Origin: Poecilobothrus nobilitatus
Taxonomy: Eukaryota; Arthropoda; Insecta; Diptera; Dolichopodidae
DNA length: 64,000 nucleotides
Assembly (NCBI GenBank): GCA_947095535.1
Contig: OX352773.1
Span: forward strand, 27,549,398-27,613,397
Direction of reading: 5' to 3'
Shown here piece after piece: positions 13,302 through 25,683 of the stretch. The position numbers and the translations under genes were made by a program. The notes below the pieces were generated by a model. It was not told the origin of the DNA and searched no databases. It saw only the letters and a list, made by a program, of their open reading frames with translations. Each line of letters opens with the position of its first letter. The stretch's first letter is position 1.

Positions 13302-16300
13302 TTTCTTTGAGAATTATATTTAGATTTTGTTTTTGAAATTCGACCGAAAAGTATCAAAATATTTTGATTAATAATGTTTATTCAAAAAACTTTTTCTTTG
13401 CTTTACAAAATTAATGTGCTTCCTTAAAATTTTCAACTTTAATAGATTTTATATATATATAAAAATTTATTTGACTGTTTAAAAAAACTTATTTTGAAAG
13501 TACTTTTTTAAAAAAAAATTTTATATTATGAAAAAAAAAAAAATTTTATATTATATTTATTCAAATAATTTATCGCATTTCGGTATTTAATAAACCCTAA
13601 AAGGTGGAAAAAAAATTTAGCGATTATAAAATCATAAATTAAATAAAGTATATTTACCATTTTTATAAAAATAAATGTATGTATATACATTATGTATACA
13701 TTTGTAACAGTTAATAATATGTAATTATTTGTTTATGAGACTGGTCAATATTTTTTTGAAAATTCATTTTTGAGAATTAAAATCTCAGATTAATTATTAC
13801 AAATTAATAAAATTCATATCGTCTTCACAGTCGCAGAAGCAAAAATTATTTTATTATATTTTTTTTAAAAAATAATTAAGTGTTTATTAGTTTTACACTA
13901 ACCGTTAAAATTTAATTTCTCATGTAAATATTATTGTGGGCACGCTTTACTTCCTCATTTAAGTTTTCTTGGCTACATATACCCATTACAAAGTCGGAAT
14001 TATAAACTTTATAAATAAATCAAGTTACTTACGACAATTACTTATTTACAAAATATTTTTTCTTTTAATTCGGTATTTTAATTAATTTACCTTTTAAAAG
14101 GACCACATCTTAAGTGAACCAATATTACTATATGTTGTCCAGTTATAACAGGACACAAAAAAAAAAAATGTTATAATTTAGTAAAATTTAAAAGGAGAGT
14201 AATTTTTAAAAATATGCTTACTAAGACCACTTCAGTCAGACTATGTGTGACTTTTTTTAAAGATATAAACCGAAAATATTTTAAATATTTTGTATAAAAA
14301 AAAAGATTTTAAATATAAATTAATAAAACTGAATATTTATTTATATATTTTCTTTTCACATTGCCTTTGTCATTTGACAATACAAATGATATGTTACATA
14401 CTTACATAACATAAGGAAAGAATGTCAAATAACACTTTTTTTACGTTCACACTAGTGACTCCTTTTATATTGTGAAATTTGTATAATACAAATTCTAAGT
14501 CATATGATAATATATGTATATAAAAGTGTGAAGTACGCTTTAAATTAATTCAAAACTAATGTTTTTGTGCTTCTCCGTTTTAAAGTTGTTTTATATTTTA
14601 ATTTTTAATTGAAAATACGATTAATTTTGTTTTTAATAAAAAAAACATATTTATTGAGGGATTCCCGGCAGGGTAGAATAATTATAATATAAAAAAAATA
14701 AAATATTCATATATCGCAATATATAAATACTTAAATATATCACATAATGTCTCGTACACCCCACATTCCTATCATGAAACAGGGGTTATAAGCTACCTGG
14801 CATATTTATGTACCACGGTAACTATATGCAATATAGTTAATAAGAAAAAAGTAATGCAATATATAGTAAGTAAAAAAACAAGTAAAGTAATTACTAATTT
14901 GTATATAGGAATTACTATTATGTACAAATTATATACATATTATGTACAAAATGCCTATTAAATCCAGCTAATAATATGTTTTGTCTTAAGCAATAAAAAA
15001 TATTTTAACTTGATTTTAACTTTAAAATATTAACAAGAATATAATATGCAAGCAAATCTTTGCTGAAAAATCTGAAAAACGAATCCATGTGATATGATTT
15101 AGGAATAATGAGTGGTGGAAAATTTCTTATTTTTACAAACCTAGATTTTTGACTTTTGTGGTATTTTTTTAAGATACTTACAGTGAAATTCTTTGATTTG
15201 AGATTTTTAATTCAATAAATGTGATAAAATATTTTCACAGAAAAATATTGAATTTTGTTTGCCTTTTAAAAATTATATTTAGAAAAATTCTTATATTGAC
15301 ATTTCGAATTTACGCGTCTTAAAATTCCTTTTAAATTAAACTTTTACTGTTAGTAAGCCTTAAAGTTTTTTTTTTTTTTTTTGATGAGACAAAAAGCATA
15401 AAAGAAAAAACTAATAAATCTATAAATAAATAAAGGATAATTAAAATTACCATACAAGCTTAGATTAAAATTAATTAATTTATATGTGGGTAATCATTAT
15501 ATAAATATTTATAAGTATGTATTTAAATATTAACTGCATATTATAAAAAAAAAAATAGGTTTTTTTTTTTTTTGTAAAGAAATTGTTTTGTTGATAAGAA
15601 ATTAAACTTTAAAATAAAAATTTGAGATAACAAAAAAAAAATTTTAAAACGAAAATAATTAGTTGAAGTATTATTTCCTTAAGTAAATATGTATGCATAA
15701 ACGTTTAATAATATGTATTTATTTTAATAAACAGTTTTTAAGCAGTTAAATACTATATATTTATTAGTTTGATAAATATTATAACTTTTTTTTTTATTTT
15801 ATTTTTTTTTTGCTTTCTTGTGAGGTAGAAAAATTTTCTAAATACCTATTGTTTTATTCAAAAAAGCATCTGATATATTCTAACGATAAAATATAAATTC
15901 GAAAATTTAAGTATGTGTATATAATTGTAAATTCGAAATTTTATTACTTAACGCCAATTTATTTAAAAATCACCAATAGGGGTCTTAATATGTATATAAT
16001 ATGGAATGTACTGTTACAAATTAATTGAAAACGTTTAACTAACTTTAGAAAAAAATTTTATTGTGTCAAAAAGTTTTAATGCGAGTTTTATAAAATATTA
16101 ATTGATTGCCTGTGACTATATGTATGTAGCTTTTATTACAGCAATTTATTACAGCTTTTTAAAGAATCTTATTTTAAATTTTTTTTTTCGTTAGTGACGA
16201 TATCATTGTTTAGCGAATGGGCAAAAAAAACTTTTGCATCGTAAAGATTATATAAATATATACTTATATAATATAATAAAATGACAAACATATAATAATT

Positions 16301-18501
16301 ATATTTTTCCATCACGCCATTTTTAAATTATTCCATATCCGATTGTGTTGAGCATTCCCTATTATTAGCTCTAAATGTCAAAAATTTTATATTATCAAAC
16401 AAAACATAAATTTAATTTAAGGTTTAAAGCTTCTCCTTTATTAATAGTGATCGCAAAAGAAACTGAAACATAAAAATGTCGTCTTTTAAAATTTCATGAT
16501 GTAGTTCCTGTATCTAATGAGATAATTTAGGATTCTGGAATTAAAAATCAATTTCAGTTTCTGTTTCAACAACGATTTCAATTTTTGATTATACGGATTC
16601 GAATTTTAGGTTGTACTGTAAATGTTGAAATATCTTAAAAGTATTGGACAATCGTGATAATGCAAAAGCATTTAATGAATTCAAAAATTTTGTAGAATAT
16701 TTAACTATATTCTCTTTTACAATAACTTAATTCGTTAACACTATAGTAAAAGTTTTCGCTCTGTTAGAAGCTGTGAGATATTATGTCAATTAAACCTATG
16801 ATATCTGGCATTTTATTGGCTGAAGTGAGCCACTTTTCATGATTAAAAGACGGCCTAAATCGACACTCTCTACATGGAATTCTTAGAATGTCCCTTATAA
16901 AATTCTCTATGAATTACATGAAAAAAAATAAAAATTTTGATAAATTAGTTCAAATTATAAAAAATTTTCTTAAATTGAAAATATTAATACCAACACCGAA
17001 ATGATATTTCTTTAAAAAAAAAAAAAAAAAACAGGTCAGAAAGTAAACAAAAAATTGAATCAAATAATTTTAACACAAAGGTTATACACTACTATGGAGA
17101 TAATAGAAAATAACTTTTAATGAATGCACAAAAAAAAAAGCAATTAAAATATCATTTAAAAAAAAAATAATGTAGCTTAGTAAAAACTTAAACAGTAAAG
17201 ACACGATTTACGAACAACAGCATATTAGTCGTCAATCACATACACCAATCACCACATCATATTATATTAGAAAATTTAATTTTAATTATTTACGAATTAT
17301 ATACGATTAGACTTTCTGCTCGAGTATTCGCGTTTCGAGAATCGAGCTATATTGATCGATATTGATACTAAAATATTAATTGTATCGAATATACTATATA
17401 TATATGTATATACATACAAGAATATGATGAACAAACTTTCTAAAGTTATTATTTAGAGAACAAACTGCAAAAGTCGATTCGTGAAAGTAGTACAACTAAA
17501 TCGTATGATAGAGATTATGATCGACTTTTATTTCATTTCCTTTATCGTATAAGTCCGAGAACTGTAAGAATCGAACATTTTTTGTAACTTGTCACAAAAG
17601 TTTGTTCTCATTTTTTACTTTTCTGCCAGATATTATATAACATCCATTTTCCATTTAATTGATTTTTTAATTGATTCAGTTTTTTTAAAGTAACTATTAA
17701 TAAACCTATACCCCACTTTCTCATTGCACAGATAATTTTTATTTGAAATGACAGTTTAGTTTGCGTTCGTGTTTAGAATTGAAAACACCATTAACTCAGT
17801 TTTAATACCTACATGAAATTTTCTATAATTTTATTTGCAACTTGAAGACATTTAAACACATTTTAAAATATTGAATAACTGAATATTAATTATTATAAAT
17901 TACTAACTTTTGTAAATTAACAATTTATTGCTTTAAGTAAGAAAACGAATAAAATTTTTTTATGTTAAATAAATTACTAAACAATAAAGCGACTCAATTA
18001 CATGCTAAACTATTTTAAAGTTTAAAATAAATCTAACATTATTATTTAGTTTTAAAATTTTAATTTGTATTGTATTAAATAATAAAATTTGATTGTACAT
18101 TGTGAAAATGATCGTATAATTATAACATATTTTATTTAAAAATGAAAAATTCTTCAATATTAAAAAATTTATTTTTAAAAAGAATTTATGATTAAGGACA
18201 ATTAAGATTTTGCAGTTTACATTTTATTTACAAATTGTGATTTTTAATTAACAAATAAGTAAAGTATACACTATAAAAACTTTAATTTAATTTAATTATG
18301 TATAAAATTTAGAATATACATACTTAAAATGCTGAAAACATCAATAAATAAATCGAATAAAAGAATAATTTTTTTGCAAATTGTAATTTTTTTATTAGAA
18401 ATCTTTTTTTTTTTTTTGTTTAGTTTATTTTTGAAAGCTTTTGTTGTTTGTGTAAAGGTCATTTAACTTTTACTACTATGTTGTTACAATACATTTTTAT
18501 A
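13302..18501. other. Intergenic DNA apart from the truncated SINE at 14651
   Basis: No gene seen. A less AT-rich patch at 17290-17600 contains GCTCGA (17318-17323) and its complement TCGAGC (17342-17347) as a small imperfect hairpin, and ATCGATATTGAT-type palindromes. Its role is unknown. Confidence 0.6.
14651..14822 (+). mobile_element. SINE family A, truncated copy
   Basis: GATTCCCGGCAGGGTA is the end of the tRNA-like head, followed by GTACACCCCACATTCC, AACAGGGGTTATAAGCTACC and TTTATGTACCACGG. These match the reversed sequence at 25706-25870. Most of the head and the tail are missing. Confidence 0.8.
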
Positions 18502-18846
18502 TTAACCCATAAGTTATCAGTAGAAAAAAAAAATTACAGAAAAATTGCTTGGGTGAATTTGTACTCAATATATCATAAAAATTTAAAAGAAATCTGGTTG
18601 AAATTTTACTCAAAGAAAATTTACATATTGAGTACATTTACAAATTTATAAATTTGTACTCAAAGGGTTACTGATAGTAAGCACCCATATTTTTTAAATT
18701 TTAATGAAAATATATTTATAACAATTTTTGACAGAAAATGACATATCTGTCAAACTTACATAAAAATTACAATAAAAAGAAAGAAATTGGTGATATCAAA
18801 AGTTAAAATTAGGTAAATTTTTACCCGAGAATAACCTGAGGGTTAA
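18502..18846. mobile_element. Candidate piggyBac-like MITE, about 337 bp between TTAA sites
   Basis: TTAA at 18502-18505 is followed by CCCATAAGTTATCAG, and TTAA at 18843-18846 is preceded by the reverse complement of CCCTCAGGTTATTCT. TTAA duplications with CCC tips are the piggyBac signature, and the first 12 bp of the two ends match at nine positions. The interior has a loose inverted pair around ATTGAGTAC and no transposase. TTAA is common in AT-rich DNA, so this is tentative. Confidence 0.45.
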
Positions 18847-19789
18847 ATAAAACAAATAAAAGTTATTTATTAATCTCTGAAATTTGTTATGTTTATATAA
18901 TATGTATGTATGTCTATATTATATGTTTATTATTTTCTGATATAGATTTTTGTATTAATTAGTCGTCTATACGACAATCTAATTAATTAATTTCATTAAA
19001 ATATACATATTATATTATGTACATATGTAATTTTCCTCTACGATTTACTTTCATTAAAAAATATAATATAATTTTTATAATACAATAATATCAGAAAAAT
19101 CTAATGAAATTTCTATTTTATTCCATTTTTAATTTTTTTCTTTCCACAAACAAAAAATAAAATTCTAAAGAGTAAAAATTTTTAATTTAACTCTGAAAGA
19201 AAAACTTGTATTTGTATCGCATAAAGTTTTTGATAAAAAGAAAATTCAATTATTCACGTGATGCACTTATTTTTTTCTAATTTAATTCAAAATTAAAATT
19301 TTTTAGAACTAATTAAATTATAAATACATAATCAAATAAAATATTTATTAAAAATTTAATTTTTTTTTATTTTTTATTTATTGTATTTTTCTTATTGTTA
19401 ATTTAATTAATTTGTCGTAAAAAAAAAAAAAAATTACCTAATTGATTTAAAATAAATTAATAAATAATTTGCATAGAAACAGATATAAAATTGAACATAA
19501 TATTATGTATGTACATACATATGTATGTATTGATATGGACGTGTATATGATAAGAAACTGGGAATATATTTTGGGTGTCAGTAGCGGGTAAAAACAATTT
19601 CATGAAGCTAAAGTATATATATACATTGTAGGTATTTAATGTGTTTTTTTTTTATTGTTTTATTTTTTGGTATAAAAACCCCATTGATTCATATCATTAG
19701 TTTTTTTTTTAATTTTAACCTTTCAATTTAACCTTTAAGTAGTAAAACTCGTCTGTGAGACGAAATAATTTTTTTTTGTTTTTTTTGAA

Positions 19790-20034
19790 ATATTTATATT
19801 TAGGTATATATTACTAATCACAGAGGATAATGCATAATACAATCGGCTACTGAAAGCTATTATAGGTTCAACACTATTATCAGAGACTTTATATTTACAC
19901 TATATTTGGTTATTGGTAGCAATAGAAATTTGTTTTCAATTAAAAAAACTTGGTTGCTTTAAAGAATTTGAATCCGCGTACACCCTCGGTTAATAAGCCA
20001 TGTGTTAAACCACTAGGCTGCCTTTACGCCACTT
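19790..20034 (-). mobile_element. SINE family B, old diverged copy
   Basis: The minus strand reads GCAGCCTAGTGG, CTTATTAACCGAGGGTGTAC, then far downstream ACCTATAATAGCTTTCAGTA and GCCGATTGTATTATGCATTA. These align in order with the head and 3' body of the pair at 55715-56277. The B-box is degenerate (CGGATTCAAATTC). Confidence 0.7.
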
Positions 20035-21157
20035 TTTTGAAATTGAAATAATTTTAATTTCATAATGTGTATTTTATATATTAGTTGTCTACAGATTAAA
20101 CTTATTTGTTTACATTTAAGATACGTACACATATTTATGCGGTGAATGAGTCAGAAATCAGAATAGATGTACATATGTAACTTTAAAATGAATAATTTAT
20201 AGGTGCAAATTTTTGAAATTGTTTAATTTTGAATTTTTCTCGATTTTTGAAAAGATTTAAGTAATTAAGAACTTTTTATTTTTATATTTTTGTTAAATAT
20301 ATGTACGTATGTATGAAGTTTCGATTAAAATATAAAAAATGTATAATGATTTGAAATATATAATGTGTTACCATATGCTTGCATCCAATGTGTTCCCAGT
20401 TGATCGACTTTTTTCAATTATATATAATGTGGAACTTTTCAAAAAGAAACTGTACAGATCGGCTTCTAATTTACCTTCCAATTCTCTTTTATTATCTTAT
20501 TTCCGTACTTCTCCGTATTCCTTCCCCGATTACGCAATCCTGCAATAACTTTGTATAAAGAAATCCTTTCCTTATAAATAACTAGATAACGTGTAAAACA
20601 AAATGACGCGTTTCAGTATAAAAGTAAGAAAATTAAGTGGTGTCAGTTCTTAAGGGGTAATATAAAATTCCTTAACAGAACAACTTGGTTAAAAAAAGAA
20701 AACAAAAAATTTTCATTTACAATCCTAAATGTGCTAATAGATTTTTTTTGATAATTTATTGTACAACAAAATATAAATTTTGACTACTATTATAAAATGA
20801 TTTATAATATGTATTGTGATTATTTTATTATTCTTTAAAAATTACTTTAATATTTAAATGAAATTAAATCAAATTCTCTCTTAAATTAAAAGAAAAAAAA
20901 AATGTTTGTACATACATACATATGCAAGTTTGTATGTAGGTAGCAGTATAACTACATAATTAGAAAAACAAATTATTAAAATAGTTGATTTTATGCCTTA
21001 TTGATTATAAGATTTAAAATTATAAAAAAATTTTTTTTTGTTATTTAAAAAAATTCTAAATAGATACTAAATAATCATCGCTTTATTGGCTTTTGCTAAT
21101 TTTATTTTTTAACATTTTTTAGCACATTTTCAAAAAATTTTGAAAAAATTTGCTTAT
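20035..21157. other. Intergenic DNA with an unassigned open frame
   Basis: A 69-codon frame at 20339-20548 has more balanced composition than others in the window (for example VELFKKKLYRSASNLPSN). It could be a remnant of a retroelement, but I recognise no domain. Confidence 0.4.
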
Positions 21158-21677
21158 TAGTTTCATTCTGTCCGTCCGTCTGGGTATTTACAAAACTTCT
21201 ACACCGTTTGAAATAAAGTAATGAAGTTTTAACTACGGATAGGCATCGCCAAAAAACTAATTTAGTGGAACAACTTTTTTCTGTAGTCCCACCCGTTACG
21301 GAGCTACAGCCCTACAAAGTTCGAAAAAGCCCTATCTTTAAATTGTTATAACACAGGTTCTATAAAGCATATTTTTAATCTGGAACGATAGCTGGTTTTA
21401 TAAACTTTATAAATATATATAAAATAAATATATGGCTTTGTCATGCGGTGTTTTAATATACCGTTATGTAAAACTCAATTTTGGTAAAAATTTGGACCAC
21501 TTCTATCTTTCAAACGGTTTAACTTAGAAGCTTGAAATTTGGAGTTAGATCTCTAAAAATAAGTATGAGTAATTTCAGAAAATATTTATGTGTTGTGCCC
21601 CGTTTTTGAGCTGTAAGGGTCAAATACTGAAAATTCCCTATTTTTAAACACCTGTAACTTCGGCACCCGTCCAAATG
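21158..21677 (-). repeat. Unclassified interspersed repeat R3, copy 1
   Basis: Reversed, it contains ACAGGTGTTTAAAAATAGGG, GGGCTGTAGCTCCGTAACGG, GACTACAGAAAAAAGTTGTT, GTGTAGAAGTTTTGTAAA and GACGGACGGACAGAATGAAA. The same words, in the same order, occur at 46600-47195 and 57345-57830. It abuts the 3' tail of the LINE, which probably interrupted or truncated it. No coding capacity. Confidence 0.75.
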
Positions 21678-21679
21678 TT

Positions 21680-21731
21680 TTTTATTTTATTTTATTTATT
21701 TATTTGCATTACACGTAAGACGATTAGTCTT
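21680..21731 (-). repeat. LINE 3' UTR stem-loop and A-rich tail
   Basis: On the plus strand a T-rich run with TTTATTTATTTATT at 21680-21705 is followed by GCATTACACG and AAGAC-GATTA-GTCTT (21717-21731). On the element's strand this is a 5-bp stem just upstream of an (AAATA)n tail, fitting the 3' end recognised by a LINE reverse transcriptase. Confidence 0.6.
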
Positions 21732-22032
21732 TTTAATGTGTAATGTTGTAATAATGTAACAAAAACAAATAGCAATATAGATTATAAACAAAAAAGCAAT
21801 GAAATAATAAAAAAGTAGTGAATTTAAATATTAAAAAAAAAAATAAAAATCATGAATTTAAATAAACACCGTTTATGAAGCTATTAAGAGCAATAATGAG
21901 CTATTAAGAATAAAAATTAAAACTAATAGTAAATCTATTAAACCAAAATGAAGTAAACAAAAAAAATGTAACTAATAAAAAATGGCATTAAAAACGAAAA
22001 TGAAAATGATTGCAAAAACTAGGAATTAATCA

Positions 22033-22155
22033 GGAGTTCCAAAAAAGAAATCTCTGCAAGACTCAATAAACTTCTTAAAATTACAAACTCTTCTAATTGA
22101 GTTCGGGAGAGAATTTCAAAGCACAGCAATTTTTACGAAGAAAGACAAATTGTCT
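22033..22155 (-). pseudogene. LINE ORF2 C-terminus
   Basis: The minus-strand frame reads FFVKIAVL, a TGA where Trp is expected, then NSLPNSIRR and about 24 more residues ending in TPD before a stop. The W-N-S-L-P motif is the well-known last conserved block before the ORF2 end of many insect LINEs. The Trp to stop change is a single base. Confidence 0.75.
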
Positions 22156-22871
22156 ACTGCGACTCTGATGTCGTGGAATGACCAGGTTCAAATTTGTTAA
22201 AGATTTTCCAAAGATAAGTAAAAAAGTGTCATTTTCAATATGATTTTCTTCATATATAAGATGTATTGTGATTAAAATTTGAAAACAAAAAAGAGAAAAA
22301 AAAAAAAACAAAAACGAAGATAAAATAGAATAAAATAAAAATATACCATGATTCATAAAAATATGTATAAAATAATTAACTATTATTGATTGATAAAAAG
22401 ATAAAAATAATTGATATTGATATTGATTGTTAAAAATTTTTTTAAGAAGTACAGTTTTAAATATATTGTATTTTGTATTTATAACAAAGAACAAAAACCG
22501 AAAAAAATTAATTTAAAAAGAAAAAACTTTTATGTTTGCACCTACTGTATTATCATTTTGTTTTTTAAACTTATTAGTACATATATTAATATATTATTAT
22601 ATAGGTATATGAATATTAATATATATATAAGAAAAAGAAAAAAAATGTTTGTTGAAAAAAAAATATTGTAAATAGGGCTTATAAAACTTTTCTGTGTGTG
22701 TGAAAACTCCAACAAATTTTTTTAAATAAATAAAAATATAAGATGTATCTTTAGTTTAGAAAATTTTTGAGGAAACATCCTAGAATTAAATTAGAAATAT
22801 CACTGATATGTTCGAATCTTCTTCTGTTCGAGACAAACCTAGACAAACCTAGACATGCCTAAATAAACTAC

Positions 22872-23800
22872 CTACTTCACAGTAAATGAAATGTGGAATA
22901 TTAGACCATTCACATAAATAATAAGAACATTTCCATAGCTTCCGCAAAATTGTATGAACAAAATTTTCTTGGAAATGTGATTAATGTGGTCGTTCCATGT
23001 CAGAGTTTTATTAAAGATCATTCCAAGATTTTTTGCCGAGCTAACATACAAAATTGTTAACCTATTCATTTTAATGAGTGGCAGATCAGTGGTCCCAATA
23101 TTCCGCGAGTATATAATTGTGGATTTGGATGCATTGAATCGTAGCCCATTGCATTTTGACCAGATTACAATAGCATCCAGATCATCATTACTTTTAGCAA
23201 TAAAATTGTTCAGTTTATCAACTGAACCACTTTTGTATATTTGAGCGTCACCCGCTTATAACCTACACTCAGAGTACGCCAAGCAAAGTGGCAAGTCGTT
23301 AATGAATAGACTGAAGAGTAAAGGACCCATCAGAGACCCTTGTGGAACCCCGTTTTTATATATAGGTAATTAGATGAAGCTCCATTCGCAAAAACCTATT
23401 GCTTCCTACCAGTAAGATAATTACGCAGCATCGTAATAGCCGAGGGATGGCAATTGAATTAATACTCTAATTACTGACAAAGATATTTATGTTTAATACA
23501 GTCAAAAGCTTTTGAGAAATCCAAGAAAAGTAAAACTTGGCATTCTTTTTATCCGTTTCAGCGTACTGTTGTCTGCCATTTCAAGCAACGCAGATGAAGG
23601 GCTGTGTTACTTTCTGAATCCTGACTGAAATTTATGTAGAAGGTAATTTGAGTTTAGAATTTTGCTTATTTGACAATGCATAATGTACTCAAAAGCCTTC
23701 GATAAACTGGACAGAATGCTGATAGGCCTATAATCAACAATAGTAGGTTGCTTATTCTTGGGTATGGGAATAATTTTGGCGCATTTTCAAGCCGAAGGAA
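22872..23800 (-). pseudogene. LINE reverse transcriptase, catalytic motif destroyed
   Basis: Pieces in order on the minus strand: PKIIPIPKNKQPTIVDYRPI (about 23710-23775), the LFLDFSKAFD-like block (about 23510-23545), GVPQGSLMGPLLFSLFINDL (ending near 23350), then at 23247-23258 a stop-Ala-Gly-Asp where the YADD active site is expected. The downstream frame continues with QIYKSGSVDKLNNF, LDAIVIWSKCNGL and NLGMIFNKTLTWNDHI, the usual thumb-side blocks. Several frame changes are needed to follow it. The catalytic change and the stop show that this copy cannot encode an active enzyme. Confidence 0.85.
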
Positions 23801-23927
23801 ACACTACCTGTGCTTAAAATATTGTTAAAAATACGGTGCAATAATATGCAGTATAATTTTGGTAAATTTAGGAGGTATTGAATCCGGTCCTATGGAGTCA
23901 GATTTGAAATGTAAAATTGCATTTCAG

Positions 23928-24398
23928 TTAAAATATTACTAAATGAGAAGGAGTATGATAGTGTTGACAAATGACAGGTATAGGCACAATATATTCACTA
24001 TTGAGAGTAGTTAGTGATATAGCAAATTTTTTGTTAAAGACCTCAATATCAAGATTTTCAGCTAAAATTTGCTTATCTCTTCCTATACCAAGCTTACATA
24101 AGTTATTCCAGAAGGATTTTGAACTTTTCGCTGTCTGCAAAATCTCGTTGAAATAGTTTTTCTTAGCTTGTCGTATTTTAAGGTTGACTTTATTTCTCAA
24201 TCTTTTAAAAGTAAGGAAGTCGGATTCCAACTTAGTTCTTTTCCATGCCCCATACGCTACATCCGGTTCACATATTAAGATTTTTATAGAATATTGATTA
24301 AAGTAAGGTATAAAATCATATTTTGGAGTGAATGATTTGAGAGGAACCTGTTCATTAAGAAAATTAACTGTGAGGTTATTAATCCACTTTGTTATTTA
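23928..24398 (-). pseudogene. LINE linker between endonuclease and reverse transcriptase
   Basis: The minus-strand frame reads VPLKSFTPKYDF, then AYGAWKRTKLESDFLTFKRL and a basic helix including RQAKKNYFNEIL, ending near KSFWNNLCKLG. This is the typical pre-RT linker of Jockey/CR1-type elements. It continues the endonuclease fragment on the other side of the nested MITE, so the two were once contiguous. Confidence 0.75.
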
Positions 24399-24418
24399 TA
24401 TTGAACAATGAGTAGAGA

Positions 24419-24599
24419 CAGAGACTAAATAAACTGACGAACTGTTTCATATAAAAATTTTAAGTCTTTTTTAGGAGCCAGCGTGAACATTTTTTGGAGC
24501 CAGCCTAAGTATTTTCGAATATTTAAATAGCAAAAATAAAAATTTTTAGAATATTCTAAAAAATTGTTATATGAAACTGTACAGTTTATTTAGTCTGTG
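24419..24599. mobile_element. 181-bp MITE nested in the LINE
   Basis: The left end CAGAGACTAAATAAAC and the reverse complement of the right end, CACAGACTAAATAAAC, match, and the similarity continues through GTTTCATATAA for about 35-40 bp. LINE coding sequence resumes on both sides, so this is a later insertion. Inside, GGAGCCAGC is repeated 21 bp apart. No coding capacity. A clear target-site duplication was not found and the superfamily is unknown. Confidence 0.7.
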
Positions 24600-24603
24600 A
24601 TAG

Positions 24604-24895
24604 CGACCAGCCCAGGCGAGGTGACATAAAAAAGGTTGTTTACATTGATGTTTTTGTAGTCTCTGTACCAAATAGTTTCTTTGGGAATGTTTACTGAAAT
24701 GTTAACGGTCATATAAATTAGATCATGATCAGACAAACCAGGAATTGAAACTTGACCAAAGTTGTGAATGCAATTAGACCTTTCAGCTGAGCCTAAAAAC
24801 AAGTCTAAAAGAGAATTACGTGAAGTACTAAATAGAGTTGGGATATGTTTAATTATTATGTTTAAAGAGAGACTTTCAATTTTTCGAATAATCAC
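24604..24895 (-). pseudogene. LINE endonuclease C-terminal fragment
   Basis: The frame contains SRNSLLDLFLGS followed later by IPGLSDHDLIYM. The first matches the region before the last catalytic block of AP-like LINE endonucleases, and SDH carries the catalytic Asp-His pair of that family. The N-terminal two thirds of the domain are missing. The open frame runs downstream into the nested MITE at 24419-24599, so the last dozen residues are not LINE. Confidence 0.8.
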
Positions 24896-24915
24896 ATTTT
24901 TAATGGCATTGTTTT

Positions 24916-25673
24916 TGATATAATATAGAAAAATTAAAGCTCCAACATTATATTTTTGTTTGTGTTAATATAGAGTTTAACCTTATAATTGACAAAAGTG
25001 TGATTTTTCTCAACTTTTTTTAACTGTTTTCATTATTATTCATAATTTGTATTAATAAAATACGTAATTTATATCATTATAAATTTATTTTTCAATATAT
25101 CTACTCTTTACTCTATAGGCTTATTATTGAATATTTTTTAATTTTCGAAATGTGCTTTATTGAAAACTCTTGGTTTTTTTCATTGCTTGTTTTATTTCAT
25201 GTTTAAATAAAAATTTTAAAATTAAATATTTAAGCAGATTTAAGTTTAATTTTAATTGTTCACTAAATATAAGTACATATATATGTTGCTGTTGTTGTTG
25301 TTGTTGTGTGATATGATTTCTTTATTGAAAATTACGAATATATACAATACATACATACATATTACATCTTTTCTTTAAAATGTTGCTTGAATCATAAATT
25401 TCAAAATAAAATATAAATATGTAATTTAAAATCTTCAAAATATTTTTTTAAGAGAAACTTTTAATACCGTTTTTAGAAAGCTTATATGTCATGATGTCAA
25501 TAAAAATGGATTAAAATTAAAGTTAAAAGTATATAATATATGTATTTTTTTTTCTATTTAAAGTCTATTTTTTAAGAAACAAATTGATTTAAAAATAAAA
25601 TTGTTTTGAACTCAATTTAAATTTTAAAACACATACATACAAACATACATAATAATGTACATATTGAAAAAAT
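24916..25673. other. Intergenic DNA between LINE and SINE
   Basis: AT-rich, with the GTT microsatellite and a CATA run near 25350. No gene. Confidence 0.6.
25285..25307. repeat. (GTT)n microsatellite
   Basis: About seven GTT units with one GCT interruption. Confidence 0.9.
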
Positions 25674-25683
25674 TGAAAAATTT

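Larger units (their letters stand above)
21678..24915 (-). mobile_element. Degenerate 5'-truncated LINE (non-LTR retrotransposon, Jockey/CR1-like)
   Basis: Read on the minus strand, recognisable pieces occur in the expected LINE order: the end of an AP-type endonuclease (24604-24895), an endonuclease-RT linker (23928-24398), reverse transcriptase (about 22872-23800), the ORF2 C-terminus (22033-22155), then a 3' UTR with a small stem-loop and an (AAATA)n-type tail (plus-strand T-rich 21680-21705). Frameshifts, stop codons, a nested 181-bp MITE (24419-24599) and an AT-rich 0.6-kb stretch (22260-22870) with no recognisable RT coding show that it is dead. ORF1 and the endonuclease N-terminus are absent, as expected from 5' truncation. 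Clade assignment rests on motif style only. Confidence 0.85.

Noticed and set aside
13106..13336. 76-codon plus-strand open frame
   Set aside because: It is the end of the same SINE array and its head read in the wrong strand.
20339..20548. 69-codon open frame with fairly normal composition
   Set aside because: No recognisable domain, no splice or promoter context; kept only as a remark about the region.
22093..22494. 133-codon minus-strand open frame as a new gene
   Set aside because: Its last third overlaps the LINE ORF2 end in a shifted frame and the rest is low-complexity Phe/Ile/Leu.
22984..23244. 86-codon plus-strand open frame
   Set aside because: It is antisense to the LINE reverse transcriptase.
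23971..24156. 61-codon plus-strand open frame
   Set aside because: It is antisense to the LINE linker.
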